Shown: positions 1-8,468, counted from the stretch's first letter. The stretch: 64,000 nt of DNA from Flavobacterium circumlabens (GCF_004345565.1 NZ_SLWA01000002.1:62001-126000), one strand, 5' to 3'. Notes: generated by a model from the letters alone, not told the origin. Numbers and translations are program-made.

Positions 1-236
1 TTATGGTTTTGGCGATTATTAATTAAATATAAGAGGAGTTTTAATACCTCATTTTTAAATACTACAATGATTAAAATTATAAGCAGCAGGCCAACAAAAC
101 CATTAATTATATTATTTTGAAGTACCTTTTGAAAAGGCTTCTTTCCAAAGAACAGAAGCCAGTGAACCATGGCACCTAAATAACCTAATGCCTCAATAAT
201 TGCACCTGCAATGGTATCACCAGTTTGGTTATTCAT
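1..236 (-). CDS. Small membrane protein, partial (cut by window start)
   Basis: An open frame starts at an ATG at 236 on the minus strand and runs to the window edge without a stop, giving about 78 residues. It has a hydrophilic N-terminus, an amphipathic middle with a Trp-Leu-Leu-Phe-Phe stretch, and one clear membrane helix (about residues 46-60) followed by a basic tail. I do not recognise the family. A TATATTTG string on the minus strand at 264-271 fits the Bacteroidota -7 consensus TAnnTTTG and could be its promoter, though the upstream TTTG is further away than usual. Confidence 0.55.
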   Translation of the reverse strand, partial: MNNQTGDTIAGAIIEALGYLGAMVHWLLFFGKKPFQKVLQNNIINGFVGLLLIILIIVVFKNEVLKLLLYLINNRQNH

Positions 237-296
237 AATTTTCGGTTATTTTGTTTATATGATCAAATATATTTAATTTTATCTTTGTCAGAGTTC

Positions 297-396
297 AAAA
301 TTTTGGCATAGATCTTCACGTAAGCTTTGCGTCCTCCCGCGTTTTTCAGCCCAATCAAAAGCAAAAAAAATTAGCGAACTTTGCGGTTAAGAAAAA
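297..396. repeat. Phrase-like intergenic repeat block
   Basis: This noncoding stretch contains variants of the words 'aagctttgcg' and 'gcgaactttgcggtt'. Similar words recur at 2230-2390, 4540-4600, 6300-6420 and 7216-7310. The block lies downstream of the peptidase gene and has no coding potential. Confidence 0.4.
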
Positions 397-2124
397 CTAT
401 AAAACACGATAAATCGGATACTGCAAATGCGCCTTTTCATAATAAGCAGAATGTTTGTAAATCCATTCTAATTGGGCTTCAGGATTTTTGGCAAACGTGG
501 CGTCAGATTCTTTTTTAGCTTCGAGTTCAGCTTTCAAAGTTGGATTCTCTTTTAAAAGTTTTGCAGCGGTATCTTCAAAAACATACTCCGAATAATGTTC
601 TTTTTGCTGTAAAATAGGATCGAAGAAATTCCAGTTAAAGAAAGAATCAACCCCTTCCGGCTCGAAAGCTTCCAGTAGATATTTTACCCCTTTTTGATTT
701 GTCGGAACGAAGTAATCGCCTTTCACAAAAGCAACTTTTACAACCTTAGAAGTAACGGTTGTATTTCGGTGCAAATAATGCCCTTCATAAGCTGACGGAA
801 CTGTTTTGAAATCTGCAATTTTATAGCTTTCAACTTCTATTATCGTATCCTTTTTTAAGGTAGAATACGTTATGGCATTGTTTTTCAAAAGGTCAATAAT
901 ATTCCAATATCCACGCGGAATAATATAAGCAGTCGGAATCACAACTTCCTTAACCGATTTGAATTCTTTGATGTAGGGAACGTCTTTTTTATAAGGCTTG
1001 CTGCGGTCATAGAACAAACGATTTCCGGTTGTCGCTTCACTTTTTTTGTAACCCGCTTCATACCCCAGAAATGAAAAAGTAGTTGTTTTGGTACTGTCCA
1101 TTTCCCACTTTAAAGTATAGGTTTTTTTAGGTTTGTATTGCTCTTCGTTTTTTAATCGAAGTTCTTTGATTTTTAGATAATTGCCATCCATAAAATCAAT
1201 TGTCGATTTCATGTATTCGTACGTTACTTTGACACGGTCGGCATATTTTTTAAGCATGTGCGTTTCAACGACAAATCCAATGGTATGATATAGCGAAGTA
1301 TAACCGGTAGTATATCTCGGACTATCTGTAAACTGACCAAAACCTTTATCGGGCGTATCTTTAAACGAATCTACATAAGGTGTCGTTTCTATTTTTTTAT
1401 TTTGCAGGTCTTTTACCAAAGCAGGCATCATTTCGGTATTCATAAAATCACCCAAAACAGTTCCCAATTGGTTGTGTTGTGTCATGATATACGTTAATTT
1501 GTACTGATAATCAGATCCGTTACTCACATGATTGTCTATAAAAACATCTGCATTTGTTTTCTGGAAAATCTCTACAAAACTCTTGGTGTTACGGGTATCC
1601 GATTTCATAAAATCACGATTCAGGTCATAGTTTCTGGCGTTACCGCGAAAGCCATAAATTTCGGGACCATCCTGATTGGCTCTTGTAGTAGAATTTCTGT
1701 TTAAAGCACCTCCAATATTATAAACCGGAATGGTTACGATAACCGTATTTTTTGGAGCCTTGATTTTTCCTAAAGCCAAATCCCGGAACAATTGCATGGT
1801 AGCGTCAATCCCGTCCGGTTCGCCCGCATGTATTCCGTTATTAATTAATAAAACGGCTTTATTTTTCTGAATTTTATTAAAATCAAATTCTTTCTCCGGA
1901 TTAAAGATAATCATATGTAAAGGATATCCGGAATCGGTCAGACCCATTTCCTGCATCTGAATTGTCGGGAAATCATGAGATAAAAGGCTGTAATAGTTGA
2001 TGGTTTCGGGGTAGTCTGCCGCCTGATTTCCATTTCCTTTTTCGAAAAAGGTATCGTATTTTTTGGTATTCTGTGCGAAAAGAGTAAGTGTAAAAAGTGA
2101 AATGACAATGGTAAAAAGTCTCAT
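397..2124 (-). CDS. Secreted M14-family zinc carboxypeptidase
   Basis: This 575-residue protein has a Sec signal peptide (about 1-17, ending FAQ). The zinc site of peptidase family M14 is visible: HAGEPDG supplies H99 and E102, and the third ligand is H199 in the FIDNHVS segment. The substrate-binding Asn-Arg pair lies in NYDLNRDF (169-170). The likely catalytic Glu is E287 in GFVVETHM. The catalytic domain spans about 35-320; the remaining 250 residues form an accessory beta-rich region typical of long Bacteroidota M14 proteins. It probably trims C-terminal residues from peptides in the periplasm or outside the cell. There is no T9SS sorting domain. It appears monocistronic, with the divergent helicase gene on its 5' side. 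Confidence 0.85.
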   Translation of the reverse strand: MRLFTIVISLFTLTLFAQNTKKYDTFFEKGNGNQAADYPETINYYSLLSHDFPTIQMQEMGLTDSGYPLHMIIFNPEKEFDFNKIQKNKAVLLINNGIHAGEPDGIDATMQLFRDLALGKIKAPKNTVIVTIPVYNIGGALNRNSTTRANQDGPEIYGFRGNARNYDLNRDFMKSDTRNTKSFVEIFQKTNADVFIDNHVSNGSDYQYKLTYIMTQHNQLGTVLGDFMNTEMMPALVKDLQNKKIETTPYVDSFKDTPDKGFGQFTDSPRYTTGYTSLYHTIGFVVETHMLKKYADRVKVTYEYMKSTIDFMDGNYLKIKELRLKNEEQYKPKKTYTLKWEMDSTKTTTFSFLGYEAGYKKSEATTGNRLFYDRSKPYKKDVPYIKEFKSVKEVVIPTAYIIPRGYWNIIDLLKNNAITYSTLKKDTIIEVESYKIADFKTVPSAYEGHYLHRNTTVTSKVVKVAFVKGDYFVPTNQKGVKYLLEAFEPEGVDSFFNWNFFDPILQQKEHYSEYVFEDTAAKLLKENPTLKAELEAKKESDATFAKNPEAQLEWIYKHSAYYEKAHLQYPIYRVL

Positions 2125-2161
2125 GATTTGGGTTTTAATAGAAAAGTCAAATATAAAGTTT

Positions 2162-2412
2162 TATTTGTTTCAGGTTTCAAGTTTTAAGTTGAAATGAGGG
2201 TAGAGCAATTTTGGTATTTTATCATAAAGAATAGTAATTTATTTCACGCCAAGTCACCATGTCGCCAGGAAAATAAACTTTGTGGCTTTGCGACTTGGCG
2301 TGATTAAATAAAAAAAGCTTTGCGAACTTTGTATATAGATAGCCAATCCAAATAAAATTCTTAGCGTTCTTAGCGGTTAAAATTTTATTCCTATTTCAAC
2401 CTGAAACCTGAA
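2162..2412. repeat. Phrase-like intergenic repeat block
   Basis: The gap between the divergent peptidase and helicase genes is filled with near-repeats: 'caggtttcaagttttaag' and 'cctgaaacctgaaacc', the words 'gtggctttgcgacttggcg' and 'agctttgcgaactttg', and 'cttagcgttcttagcgg'. These are variants of the same short words seen in other gaps of the window. No gene is visible. Confidence 0.5.
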
Positions 2413-2427
2413 ACCACTTTTTTTGAT

Positions 2428-2435
2428 TACTTTTG
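2428..2435 (+). promoter_or_regulatory. -7 promoter element (TACTTTTG)
   Basis: TACTTTTG fits the Bacteroidota -7 consensus TAnnTTTG. It ends only 4 bases before the helicase ATG, so the transcript start would fall at or next to the start codon. No good -33 TTTG is seen at normal spacing. Confidence 0.4.
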
Positions 2436-2439
2436 CAAA

Positions 2440-3789
2440 ATGAATAAAAAACACCATTCCAACAATATACTTTCGAATTTAGGTATTGAGAGCCTGAACG
2501 AAATGCAGGAAGTTGCACAGGATGCAATTCTTAACGACAATAATGTTTTATTACTTTCTCCGACAGGATCAGGGAAAACCCTGGCTTTTTTATTGCCGGT
2601 TCTGGAATTATTGCAGCCTGAAATTCTGTCCGTTCAATGTTTAATTTTAGTTCCTTCGCGTGAATTGGGATTACAAATCGAACAGGTTTGGAAAAAAATG
2701 GGAACAGATTATAAAGTAAATATTTGTTACGGTGGACACTCAATAGAAACGGAAATTAAAAATTTAAGCAATCCACCGGCAGTTTTAATTGGAACGCCGG
2801 GAAGAATTGCAGATCATATTGACAGAGGAACTTTTCGCCTGGATAAAATTCAGACTTTAATTCTGGATGAATTTGACAAATCCCTGCAGTTGGGTTTTCA
2901 TGAACAAATGTCTTTTATCATTGGTAAATTAACGAAACTAAACAAACGAGTTCTGGTTTCGGCTACTTCAGATGTTGAGATTCCGAGATATACCAGAGTT
3001 GTAAATCCTACTATTTTAGATTTTATTCCTGAGGAAGAAGAAAAGACCAATCTTTCGATGAAAATGGTGGTTTCTCCTTCAAAAGATAAACTGGAAAGTT
3101 TATTCAATTTAATCTGTTCGTTTAAATCACAATCGGCTATTATTTTCTGTAACCATCGTGATGCCGCTGAGCGTATTAGTGATACCCTGAACGAAAAGGG
3201 AATTTACTCGGTTTATTATCACGGCGGAATGGATCAGGACGAGCGTGAACGCGCTTTGATTCAGTTCAGAAACGGAAGTGTGAGTTACTTAATCACAACA
3301 GATCTGGCTGCCCGTGGTCTGGATATCCCGGAAATGAAGCATGTAATTCATTATCATTTACCTTTAAAAGAAGACGAATTTACACACCGTAACGGTCGTA
3401 CGGCACGTATGCTGGCCTCCGGAACGGCTTATATACTGATTCACGAAAGTGAAAAAAAACTGGATTATATTGACTACGGAATGGAGGTTCTGAATGTAGA
3501 AAGTACAACGACATTACCAAAACCACCCGAATTTCAAACGATCTACATTAGTGGCGGAAAGAAAACAAAATTGAATAAAATTGATATTGTAGGTTTCTTT
3601 TCCCAAAAAGGAAAACTGGAAAAAGGAGATTTAGGTTTGATTGAAGTAAAAGATTTTATTTCGTTTGCAGCAGTGAAATATAATAAAGTAACAGATTTGC
3701 TTAAAAATATCAGGGATGAGAAAATGAAAGGCAAAAAATTTAAAATTGAAGTGGCCAGAAAAGTCGTTAAAAAGGAAGAGGAGAGGTAA
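2440..3789 (+). CDS. DEAD-box family ATP-dependent RNA helicase (DEFD variant)
   Basis: This 449-residue superfamily 2 helicase unwinds or remodels RNA using ATP. A Q-motif-like Gln lies at about 23, motif I is SPTGSGKT (40-47), Ia is PSREL (72-76) and Ib is TPGR. Motif II reads DEFD (143-146) rather than DEAD, motif III is SAT (174-176), motif V is TTDLAARGLD and motif VI is HRNGRTAR (316-323). The C-terminal 80 residues, Lys-rich and ending in VARKVVKKEEER, resemble a DbpA-type RNA-binding domain, which would point to 23S rRNA as substrate. The ATG at 2440 sits just after a -7 box, so the mRNA may have almost no leader. Confidence 0.9.
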   Translation: MNKKHHSNNILSNLGIESLNEMQEVAQDAILNDNNVLLLSPTGSGKTLAFLLPVLELLQPEILSVQCLILVPSRELGLQIEQVWKKMGTDYKVNICYGGHSIETEIKNLSNPPAVLIGTPGRIADHIDRGTFRLDKIQTLILDEFDKSLQLGFHEQMSFIIGKLTKLNKRVLVSATSDVEIPRYTRVVNPTILDFIPEEEEKTNLSMKMVVSPSKDKLESLFNLICSFKSQSAIIFCNHRDAAERISDTLNEKGIYSVYYHGGMDQDERERALIQFRNGSVSYLITTDLAARGLDIPEMKHVIHYHLPLKEDEFTHRNGRTARMLASGTAYILIHESEKKLDYIDYGMEVLNVESTTTLPKPPEFQTIYISGGKKTKLNKIDIVGFFSQKGKLEKGDLGLIEVKDFISFAAVKYNKVTDLLKNIRDEKMKGKKFKIEVARKVVKKEEER

Positions 3790-4012
3790 ATGCAATGAAT
3801 TTTGACAAGTTTTTACGAAAATTCGCAAAGTTCTGAGTCGTTTTTTTTTGATTTATTTTACTGATTATTAAAAGGTTACGTTTGTTTTGTTTTACTGTTG
3901 TGTAATTTTAACTAATATTCACAATTTAATGTTAATAAAATAGCAGTTTTAGAGGTAATTTTTCATAATTTCGGCGTTTATAATATTAGTAAAAATTAAC
4001 CCCAAATTCGTT

Positions 4013-4459
4013 ATGAAAAAAATTATTACCCTTGCCATTTTGCTCTTTAGTTTTGTTTCGTTTGCACAAATTAAAGTTCTTGAAACTGTACCAGTTGAAA
4101 AATTGGGAAAAGTAAATAACAATTATATTCAAAAAATTGGAGATGAATATACTGTTTATTATACTAGTATCCAGAACGATGATGAATCTTCAAGTTTAAG
4201 AAAGTTTTCGTTTAAAAACGTAAATAATGATTACACAAGTCTTTACAATATCATTATGGGAGGTTTTACTGCAAACCCTTTGTATGATATTAAATTAGAA
4301 TTGCCTAATAACTACATCTGGTTGCACTACACAGGAAGCGTTATTCCTGAGAAAGCTACAGTTCAGTTCATGGTTTCTTCAAAAGAAGCTTCTTCTGCAA
4401 CAAGCAGTGTTTCTGAGCCATTCGTAAAAGATCAGATCAGTAAATTATTCCAGAAATAA
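4013..4459 (+). CDS. Secreted protein of unknown function
   Basis: This 148-residue protein starts with a clear Sec signal peptide (Lys-Lys, hydrophobic core, cleavage after SFAQ at about 19). The mature part is about 129 residues, beta-rich and Tyr/Asn-rich, with no cysteines and no recognised motif. It is followed by a strong terminator and preceded by 220 noncoding bases, so it is a single-gene unit. It is probably periplasmic. I do not recognise the family. Confidence 0.75.
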   Translation: MKKIITLAILLFSFVSFAQIKVLETVPVEKLGKVNNNYIQKIGDEYTVYYTSIQNDDESSSLRKFSFKNVNNDYTSLYNIIMGGFTANPLYDIKLELPNNYIWLHYTGSVIPEKATVQFMVSSKEASSATSSVSEPFVKDQISKLFQK

Positions 4460-4480
4460 TTTTAGTTCAAGTATAAAACT

Positions 4481-4517
4481 AAAAAAAGGCTATTCATATT
4501 TTGAATAGCCTTTTTTA
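4481..4517 (+). terminator. Rho-independent terminator
   Basis: GGCTATTCA and TGAATAGCC pair around a short loop. The stem is extended by an A-run before and a T-run after, so it could also act for the convergent phnA transcript. Confidence 0.85.
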
Positions 4518-4600
4518 GTTTCAGGTTTAAAGTTTTTTTAGTTTCAGGTTATAAAAATAAAATCTTTGCAACTTTGTTCCTTTGAGCCTTTATACCTTTA
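4516..4600. repeat. Phrase-like intergenic repeat block
   Basis: Two 'tagtttcaggtt' copies are followed by 'tttgcaactttgttcctttg' and 'agcctttatacctttaaa'. This is the same word family as in the other intergenic repeat blocks of the window. Confidence 0.45.
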
Positions 4601-4604
4601 AAAA

Positions 4605-5183
4605 TTATATCTTCTTCACGTATTGCGTTATAATTACAATTTGTTGTCCGTCTACTTTTCCTTCTATGTATTCGGCATTTTCATGGTCTAAACGAATGTT
4701 GCGAACGGCAGTTCCCTGTTTGGCCACCATGCTTGATCCTTTTACTTTCAGGTCTTTGATTAAAACAACAGAATCTCCGTGTTCCAAAATTACGCCATTG
4801 CTATCGCGGTGTGTAATTTTGTTTTCATCTTCTTCACCTTCACCTGTTGCTTGTGCCCATGCCAGCGTATCTTCGTCTAAGTACAGCATATCCAGTAATT
4901 CCTGTGGCCATCCGGCAGCACGCATTCGGCTTAACATTCTCCAGGCTACGACTTGTACAGCTGCGTTTTCATTCCACATGCTGTCATTAAGACATCTCCA
5001 GTGATTTAAATCAACATTATCCGGGTTTTCAATTTGGTCAATACAGGTAGTACACGCTAAAATACTTTCGTCAAGACCTCCTTTTTGGGTAGGTAATACC
5101 TGATATGCTTTTAGGTTTTCTTCAGCTCCACAAAGTTCGCATTTAGATCCGCTGCGTTTGTTTAATTCTCTTTCGATACTCAT
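4605..5183 (-). CDS. phnA: PhnA/YjdM-family zinc-ribbon protein
   Basis: This 192-residue protein has an N-terminal zinc ribbon (C15, C18, C44, C47) and a C-terminal PhnA domain (about 125-192) containing the family motif DSNG followed by HGDSVVLIKDLKVKG. The middle section resembles the extended Bacteroidota version. The name comes from the E. coli phosphonate region, but the protein is not needed for phosphonate breakdown there and its role is unclear. It is cytoplasmic. The gene is convergent with the secreted-protein gene and shares its bidirectional terminator. Confidence 0.85.
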   Translation of the reverse strand: MSIERELNKRSGSKCELCGAEENLKAYQVLPTQKGGLDESILACTTCIDQIENPDNVDLNHWRCLNDSMWNENAAVQVVAWRMLSRMRAAGWPQELLDMLYLDEDTLAWAQATGEGEEDENKITHRDSNGVILEHGDSVVLIKDLKVKGSSMVAKQGTAVRNIRLDHENAEYIEGKVDGQQIVIITQYVKKI

Positions 5184-5242
5184 TATTTGGTTTTTATTTT
5201 AAAATGCGAAATTATTTATAATTTACCTTGCTGACAAATTTT

Positions 5243-5815
5243 TTAAAAGCAGTTGCTTTCATAATCTTTAATGAACTCTACAAGTATTTTTTCATCCTTA
5301 ATTTTGATTTCATCATTATTAATCTTTTCATAGGAAACTTTACAATCTTCAATCGCTGGTAACATAGCATTTTTGGTAATTAGTCTGCTTAGCCCCATTG
5401 CTTGCATGTTAAAATAATGTGTATCGTTAGGCTTTTTTATGACATATACTCTAATAATGTTATTGTAAGATATTTTATTTAATACCTTATAAAGTTTTAT
5501 TTTGTTTGAATACAGAATTTGTGCAAAAGATAATTCATCAACACTTTCAAAAGAGGCTACTTCTTTTTCTAATCTAATCTTAAAACTTTTCAAATCTTTT
5601 GGTAAATAAGTTGAAGTAACTCCGTTTTGTATAACTGAAATTTTATCCTGGAGATACATTAGTTTGTTAACGTTAAAAGAAGACGCATCAAGTTTTATTT
5701 CAACACTTAGGGTATCGTTTTTTATTGTTACTATTTGCCCAAAATATTTTTGTGCGAAAGAAATATTACAAAAGACTAATAAAAGAAAGCTTAGAATTAT
5801 TTTAGTTATTCTCAT
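5243..5815 (-). CDS. Secreted protein of unknown function
   Basis: This 190-residue protein has a Sec signal peptide (about 1-21, ending SFAQ) and a mature part rich in Ile/Lys/Asn with a beta-strand pattern. Two cysteines lie in the C-terminal third (one in EDCKVS, one at the penultimate residue) and could pair. I do not recognise the family, but it has the style of many short flavobacterial periplasmic proteins. It lies 24 bases downstream of coaD on the same strand and may be co-transcribed. Confidence 0.65.
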   Translation of the reverse strand: MRITKIILSFLLLVFCNISFAQKYFGQIVTIKNDTLSVEIKLDASSFNVNKLMYLQDKISVIQNGVTSTYLPKDLKSFKIRLEKEVASFESVDELSFAQILYSNKIKLYKVLNKISYNNIIRVYVIKKPNDTHYFNMQAMGLSRLITKNAMLPAIEDCKVSYEKINNDEIKIKDEKILVEFIKDYESNCF

Positions 5816-5839
5816 TACTTATAAATTTAAATTGTATAA

Positions 5840-6298
5840 TTACTTCTTCACCCTGACAGCATCAGGAACCAGCATTTCATATTCACCGCCATTTCGAAGG
5901 ACGTCACGGACAATACTTGAACTGATATAAGAAGTTTTTGCAGCAGTTAACAAGAATACCGTTTCTATTTTAGAAAGGCGTCTGTTGGTGTGTGCAATGG
6001 CTTTTTCGAATTCGAAATCGGCAGGGTTACGTAAACCTCTTAAGATGAAATGGGCTTTTAATTTATGGCACAAATCGATAGTAAGGCCTTCGTACGTGAT
6101 CACGGTTACTTTGGGTTCATCTTTGAAAGTTTCTTCGATAAATCGTTTTCTTTCTTCCAGTGAAAACATGTATTTTTTTTCGGCATTGACACCAATAGCA
6201 ATCACAATTTCGTCGAATAGGGAAATTCCTCTTTTGATAATATCTTCGTGGCCCAGTGTAATCGGATCAAACGATCCCGGGAATATGGCTTTTCTCAT
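5840..6298 (-). CDS. coaD: Phosphopantetheine adenylyltransferase
   Basis: This 152-residue protein has the normal CoaD length. It transfers AMP from ATP to 4'-phosphopantetheine, the penultimate step of coenzyme A synthesis, in the cytosol. The nucleotidyltransferase signature FPGSFDPITLGH lies at 6-17 with the catalytic His at 17. RGLRNPADFEFE is the conserved core of the phosphopantetheine site, and ISSSIVRDV matches the C-terminal ATP-binding SSxxR motif. The start at 6298 gives the expected N-terminus (M-R-K-A-I-F-P-G-S-F-D). Confidence 0.95.
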   Translation of the reverse strand: MRKAIFPGSFDPITLGHEDIIKRGISLFDEIVIAIGVNAEKKYMFSLEERKRFIEETFKDEPKVTVITYEGLTIDLCHKLKAHFILRGLRNPADFEFEKAIAHTNRRLSKIETVFLLTAAKTSYISSSIVRDVLRNGGEYEMLVPDAVRVKK

Positions 6299-6520
6299 TT
6301 TTTTTAAGGTTCAGAGGTTCAAAGTTACAAAGGTTCAGAGTATTTTAATTAAAGGTGCTGAAGCTTTGTTGATTTTTATTTTAAGGTACAGAGAATCAAA
6401 GTTACAAAGGTTCAAAGTTTTTTAAGTAACCATGCTAGCGCTTTATTTTTTTTATTGGAATTTGGAATTTGGAATTTGAAATTTGGAATTTTTTCCAGAT
6501 AGCTTCGGGATTGGAATTTG
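6299..6520. repeat. Phrase-like intergenic repeat block
   Basis: Two copies of 'caaagttacaaaggttca' (around 6317-6334 and 6399-6416) are followed by 'ttggaatttggaatttgg'. The words are related to those at 2230-2390, 4540-4600 and 7216-7310. There is no coding content. Confidence 0.6.
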
Positions 6521-6523
6521 ATA

Positions 6524-7216
6524 TTACGTTATTCTAAGTGTTTTGATGGCCGGTACCCATTCGTCATTTTTGCAAACTTCACATTTTGCGGTGCCTGGTT
6601 TTTGTTGTTCGGTATGGCCGCAAAAAGTACAGGCCTGAATACCTTCATTTTCAATGATTTTACTTTTTTTATTGAATTGGGCCGGTAAAATGGGAAGACC
6701 GTATTTCACTTCTTTATCGTCATAAAAAAATACGCTTACCTCACCGCTGGTTTCTATAAAGGCATGTTTTACCTGTCCGAGGTGTTCAATGGATCTGATT
6801 CGAAGTTCCGAGAAAAATTCATCCTGTGCTAGGCTTTCTTTTTTGAAAGTAGCGACAGAAAACTTGCCGTCATTGATTAAACATTCGGTTTTGCCTTCAA
6901 TGAATTCTTCGAATTTCTTGCTTTTTCCGGTAAGCCAGGTTACAGAACGATATAAAATGATAATCACAGTAAAAACTATGGCAGCGGGAACAATTCCAAC
7001 ATCTTCATAAAACATGGGATCTCCGGCTGCGGAACCTAATGCTATAATGATTACGGTTTCGAAAATAGATAGTTGTTTTACGCCCCGTTTTCCGGCCAGT
7101 TTTAGAGTCAAAAGTAAAATGACAAACATCACTGTAGAACGAAATATAACTTCTAAAATGAAATTGGCTGGCAAGTCGTTGAATAATAATCTATTCCATT
7201 CGAATATTTCTTTCAT
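6524..7216 (-). CDS. DUF421/YetF-family membrane protein with C-terminal zinc ribbon
   Basis: This 230-residue protein has three membrane helices (about 22-42, 50-65 and 74-92). They are followed by the cytoplasmic DUF421 domain (about 95-185), with the typical segments GKTECLINDG and DEFFSELRIRSI. The last 35 residues add a small zinc ribbon: C196-C199 and C212-C215. Bacillus YetF-type proteins lack such a ribbon, so it is an extension. The function of the family is unknown; proteins of this type are linked to envelope or spore stress. The start at 7216 precedes helix 1 with a short cytoplasmic tail. Confidence 0.85.
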   Translation of the reverse strand: MKEIFEWNRLLFNDLPANFILEVIFRSTVMFVILLLTLKLAGKRGVKQLSIFETVIIIALGSAAGDPMFYEDVGIVPAAIVFTVIIILYRSVTWLTGKSKKFEEFIEGKTECLINDGKFSVATFKKESLAQDEFFSELRIRSIEHLGQVKHAFIETSGEVSVFFYDDKEVKYGLPILPAQFNKKSKIIENEGIQACTFCGHTEQQKPGTAKCEVCKNDEWVPAIKTLRIT

Positions 7217-7330
7217 TTTTTTTTCTTTGAGGTTCTAAGGTTTTTCTTTGAGGTTCTAAGGTTCTGAGTTGCTAAGGTACTAAGACTTTTTTTTAAGTTC
7301 CGAGTTTCTGAGTGTTTGAACTGGAAAGTT
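7217..7330. repeat. Phrase-like intergenic repeat block
   Basis: 'tctttgaggttctaaggtt' occurs twice in tandem (from about 7222 and 7242), followed by 'gagttgctaaggtactaag' and 'gagtttctgag'. Related words recur at 7450-7496 (for example 'cagaaccttagtatcttag'), partly as the complement. Confidence 0.6.
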
Positions 7331-7338
7331 TTTAAGTT

Positions 7339-7426
7339 TTTGTGTCATTTCGACGAAGGAGAAATCGCATTCAGAGAGCAACGCATTATAAATTGTTACG
7401 GGACTTCGACTTCACTCAGTCTGATA
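7339..7426. repeat. Interspersed-repeat-like sequence
   Basis: 'gtcatttcgacgaaggagaa' is followed about 55 bases later by 'gggacttcgacttcactcag'. These two phrases are of the kind scattered through many Bacteroidota genomes, often as inverted pairs. There is one copy in this window; the assignment rests on memory of such sequences. Confidence 0.35.
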
Positions 7427-7496
7427 ATATTTTGTATGATAAAAAATAAGGTTCTAAAAACTTAGTGTCTCAGAACCTTAGTATCTTAGCAACTTT

Positions 7497-8468
7497 TTAA
7501 GAAAGAGCCAACTCAATTGCATTCGTAAACAAATCTTCCAGGGATATTCCGGCAGCTTTGGCTTGTTGCGGAATCAGACTTTCTGTTGTTAATCCCGGAA
7601 TGGTGTTCATTTCAAGCATGTACGGTTCGTTGTCTACGATAATGAATTCGCTTCTGGAGAAACCTTTCATTTTCAACACTTCGTAGGCGCGTTTTGCAGT
7701 TTCTCCCACTTTTTGAGTTAATTCGTCTGAGATTCTGGCAGGTGTTATTTCCTGTGATTTTCCTTCGTATTTGGCTTCGTAATCAAAGAAATCATTGTCT
7801 GAAACTATTTCGGTAATGGGCAGCACTTTGATTTCTCCCTTATAATTGATTACACCAACCGAAACTTCTGTTCCGTCAAGGAAGCTTTCGATGATGATTT
7901 CGTTGTCTTCTTTGTAAGCTACTTCAATGGCAATTGGCAATTCTGCTTCTGTTTTTACTTTTGAAATTCCGAAGCTTGAACCTGCTTTGTTTGGTTTTAC
8001 GAAACAAGGCAAACCTACTTTTTTTACAATTTCGGCTGTATTGATCACGTCACCTTTGTTCAGGTAATAAGAGATGGCCGTTTTGATTCCGTATGGTTTT
8101 AAAACCGAAAGCAAATCGCGTTTGTTGAACGTAAGTGCTGACTGGTAGTAATCACAGGAAGATTGCGGGATATTTAGTAATTCGAAATAAGCCTGCATTA
8201 ATCCGTCTTCGCCCGGAGTTCCGTGAATGGCGTTGAAAACACAGTCGAAAGTGATTTTTTGTCCGTTTACGTTTACCGAGAAATCATTTTTATCAATTGG
8301 AAATTCAGCATCGTTTTCGTCTACATAAACCCATTTTTCCTTGAAAATATGAATACGGAAACCGGCGTATTTTGTTTTGTCAAGGTATTGGTGTACGACG
8401 TTTCCGCTGATAAGAGAAATTTTATATTCGCTTGAATATCCGCCCATGATGATGGCTATGTTTTTCAT
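7497..8468 (-). CDS. ddl: D-alanine--D-alanine ligase
   Basis: This 323-residue ATP-grasp enzyme joins two D-Ala for peptidoglycan precursors in the cytosol. The N-terminal signature MGGYSSEYKISLISG matches Ddl (GGxSxE...SG). KPNKAGSSFGISKV is the ATP-grasp loop, and the C-terminal RSEFIIVDNEPYMLEMNTIPG has the Mg-binding Glu and Asn plus the NTxPG motif. The length is normal for short Ddl forms. The gene is divergent from the PASTA-protein gene, with a Flavo-1-like RNA between them. Confidence 0.95.
   Translation of the reverse strand: MKNIAIIMGGYSSEYKISLISGNVVHQYLDKTKYAGFRIHIFKEKWVYVDENDAEFPIDKNDFSVNVNGQKITFDCVFNAIHGTPGEDGLMQAYFELLNIPQSSCDYYQSALTFNKRDLLSVLKPYGIKTAISYYLNKGDVINTAEIVKKVGLPCFVKPNKAGSSFGISKVKTEAELPIAIEVAYKEDNEIIIESFLDGTEVSVGVINYKGEIKVLPITEIVSDNDFFDYEAKYEGKSQEITPARISDELTQKVGETAKRAYEVLKMKGFSRSEFIIVDNEPYMLEMNTIPGLTTESLIPQQAKAAGISLEDLFTNAIELALS

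Noticed and set aside
4582..5004. 140-codon plus-strand open frame
   Set aside because: It is antisense to the PhnA gene, whose zinc and PhnA motifs are clear. The frame has Cys/Ser-rich shadow composition.
5985..6425. 146-codon plus-strand open frame
   Set aside because: It is antisense to coaD and runs into the repeat block; no family pattern.
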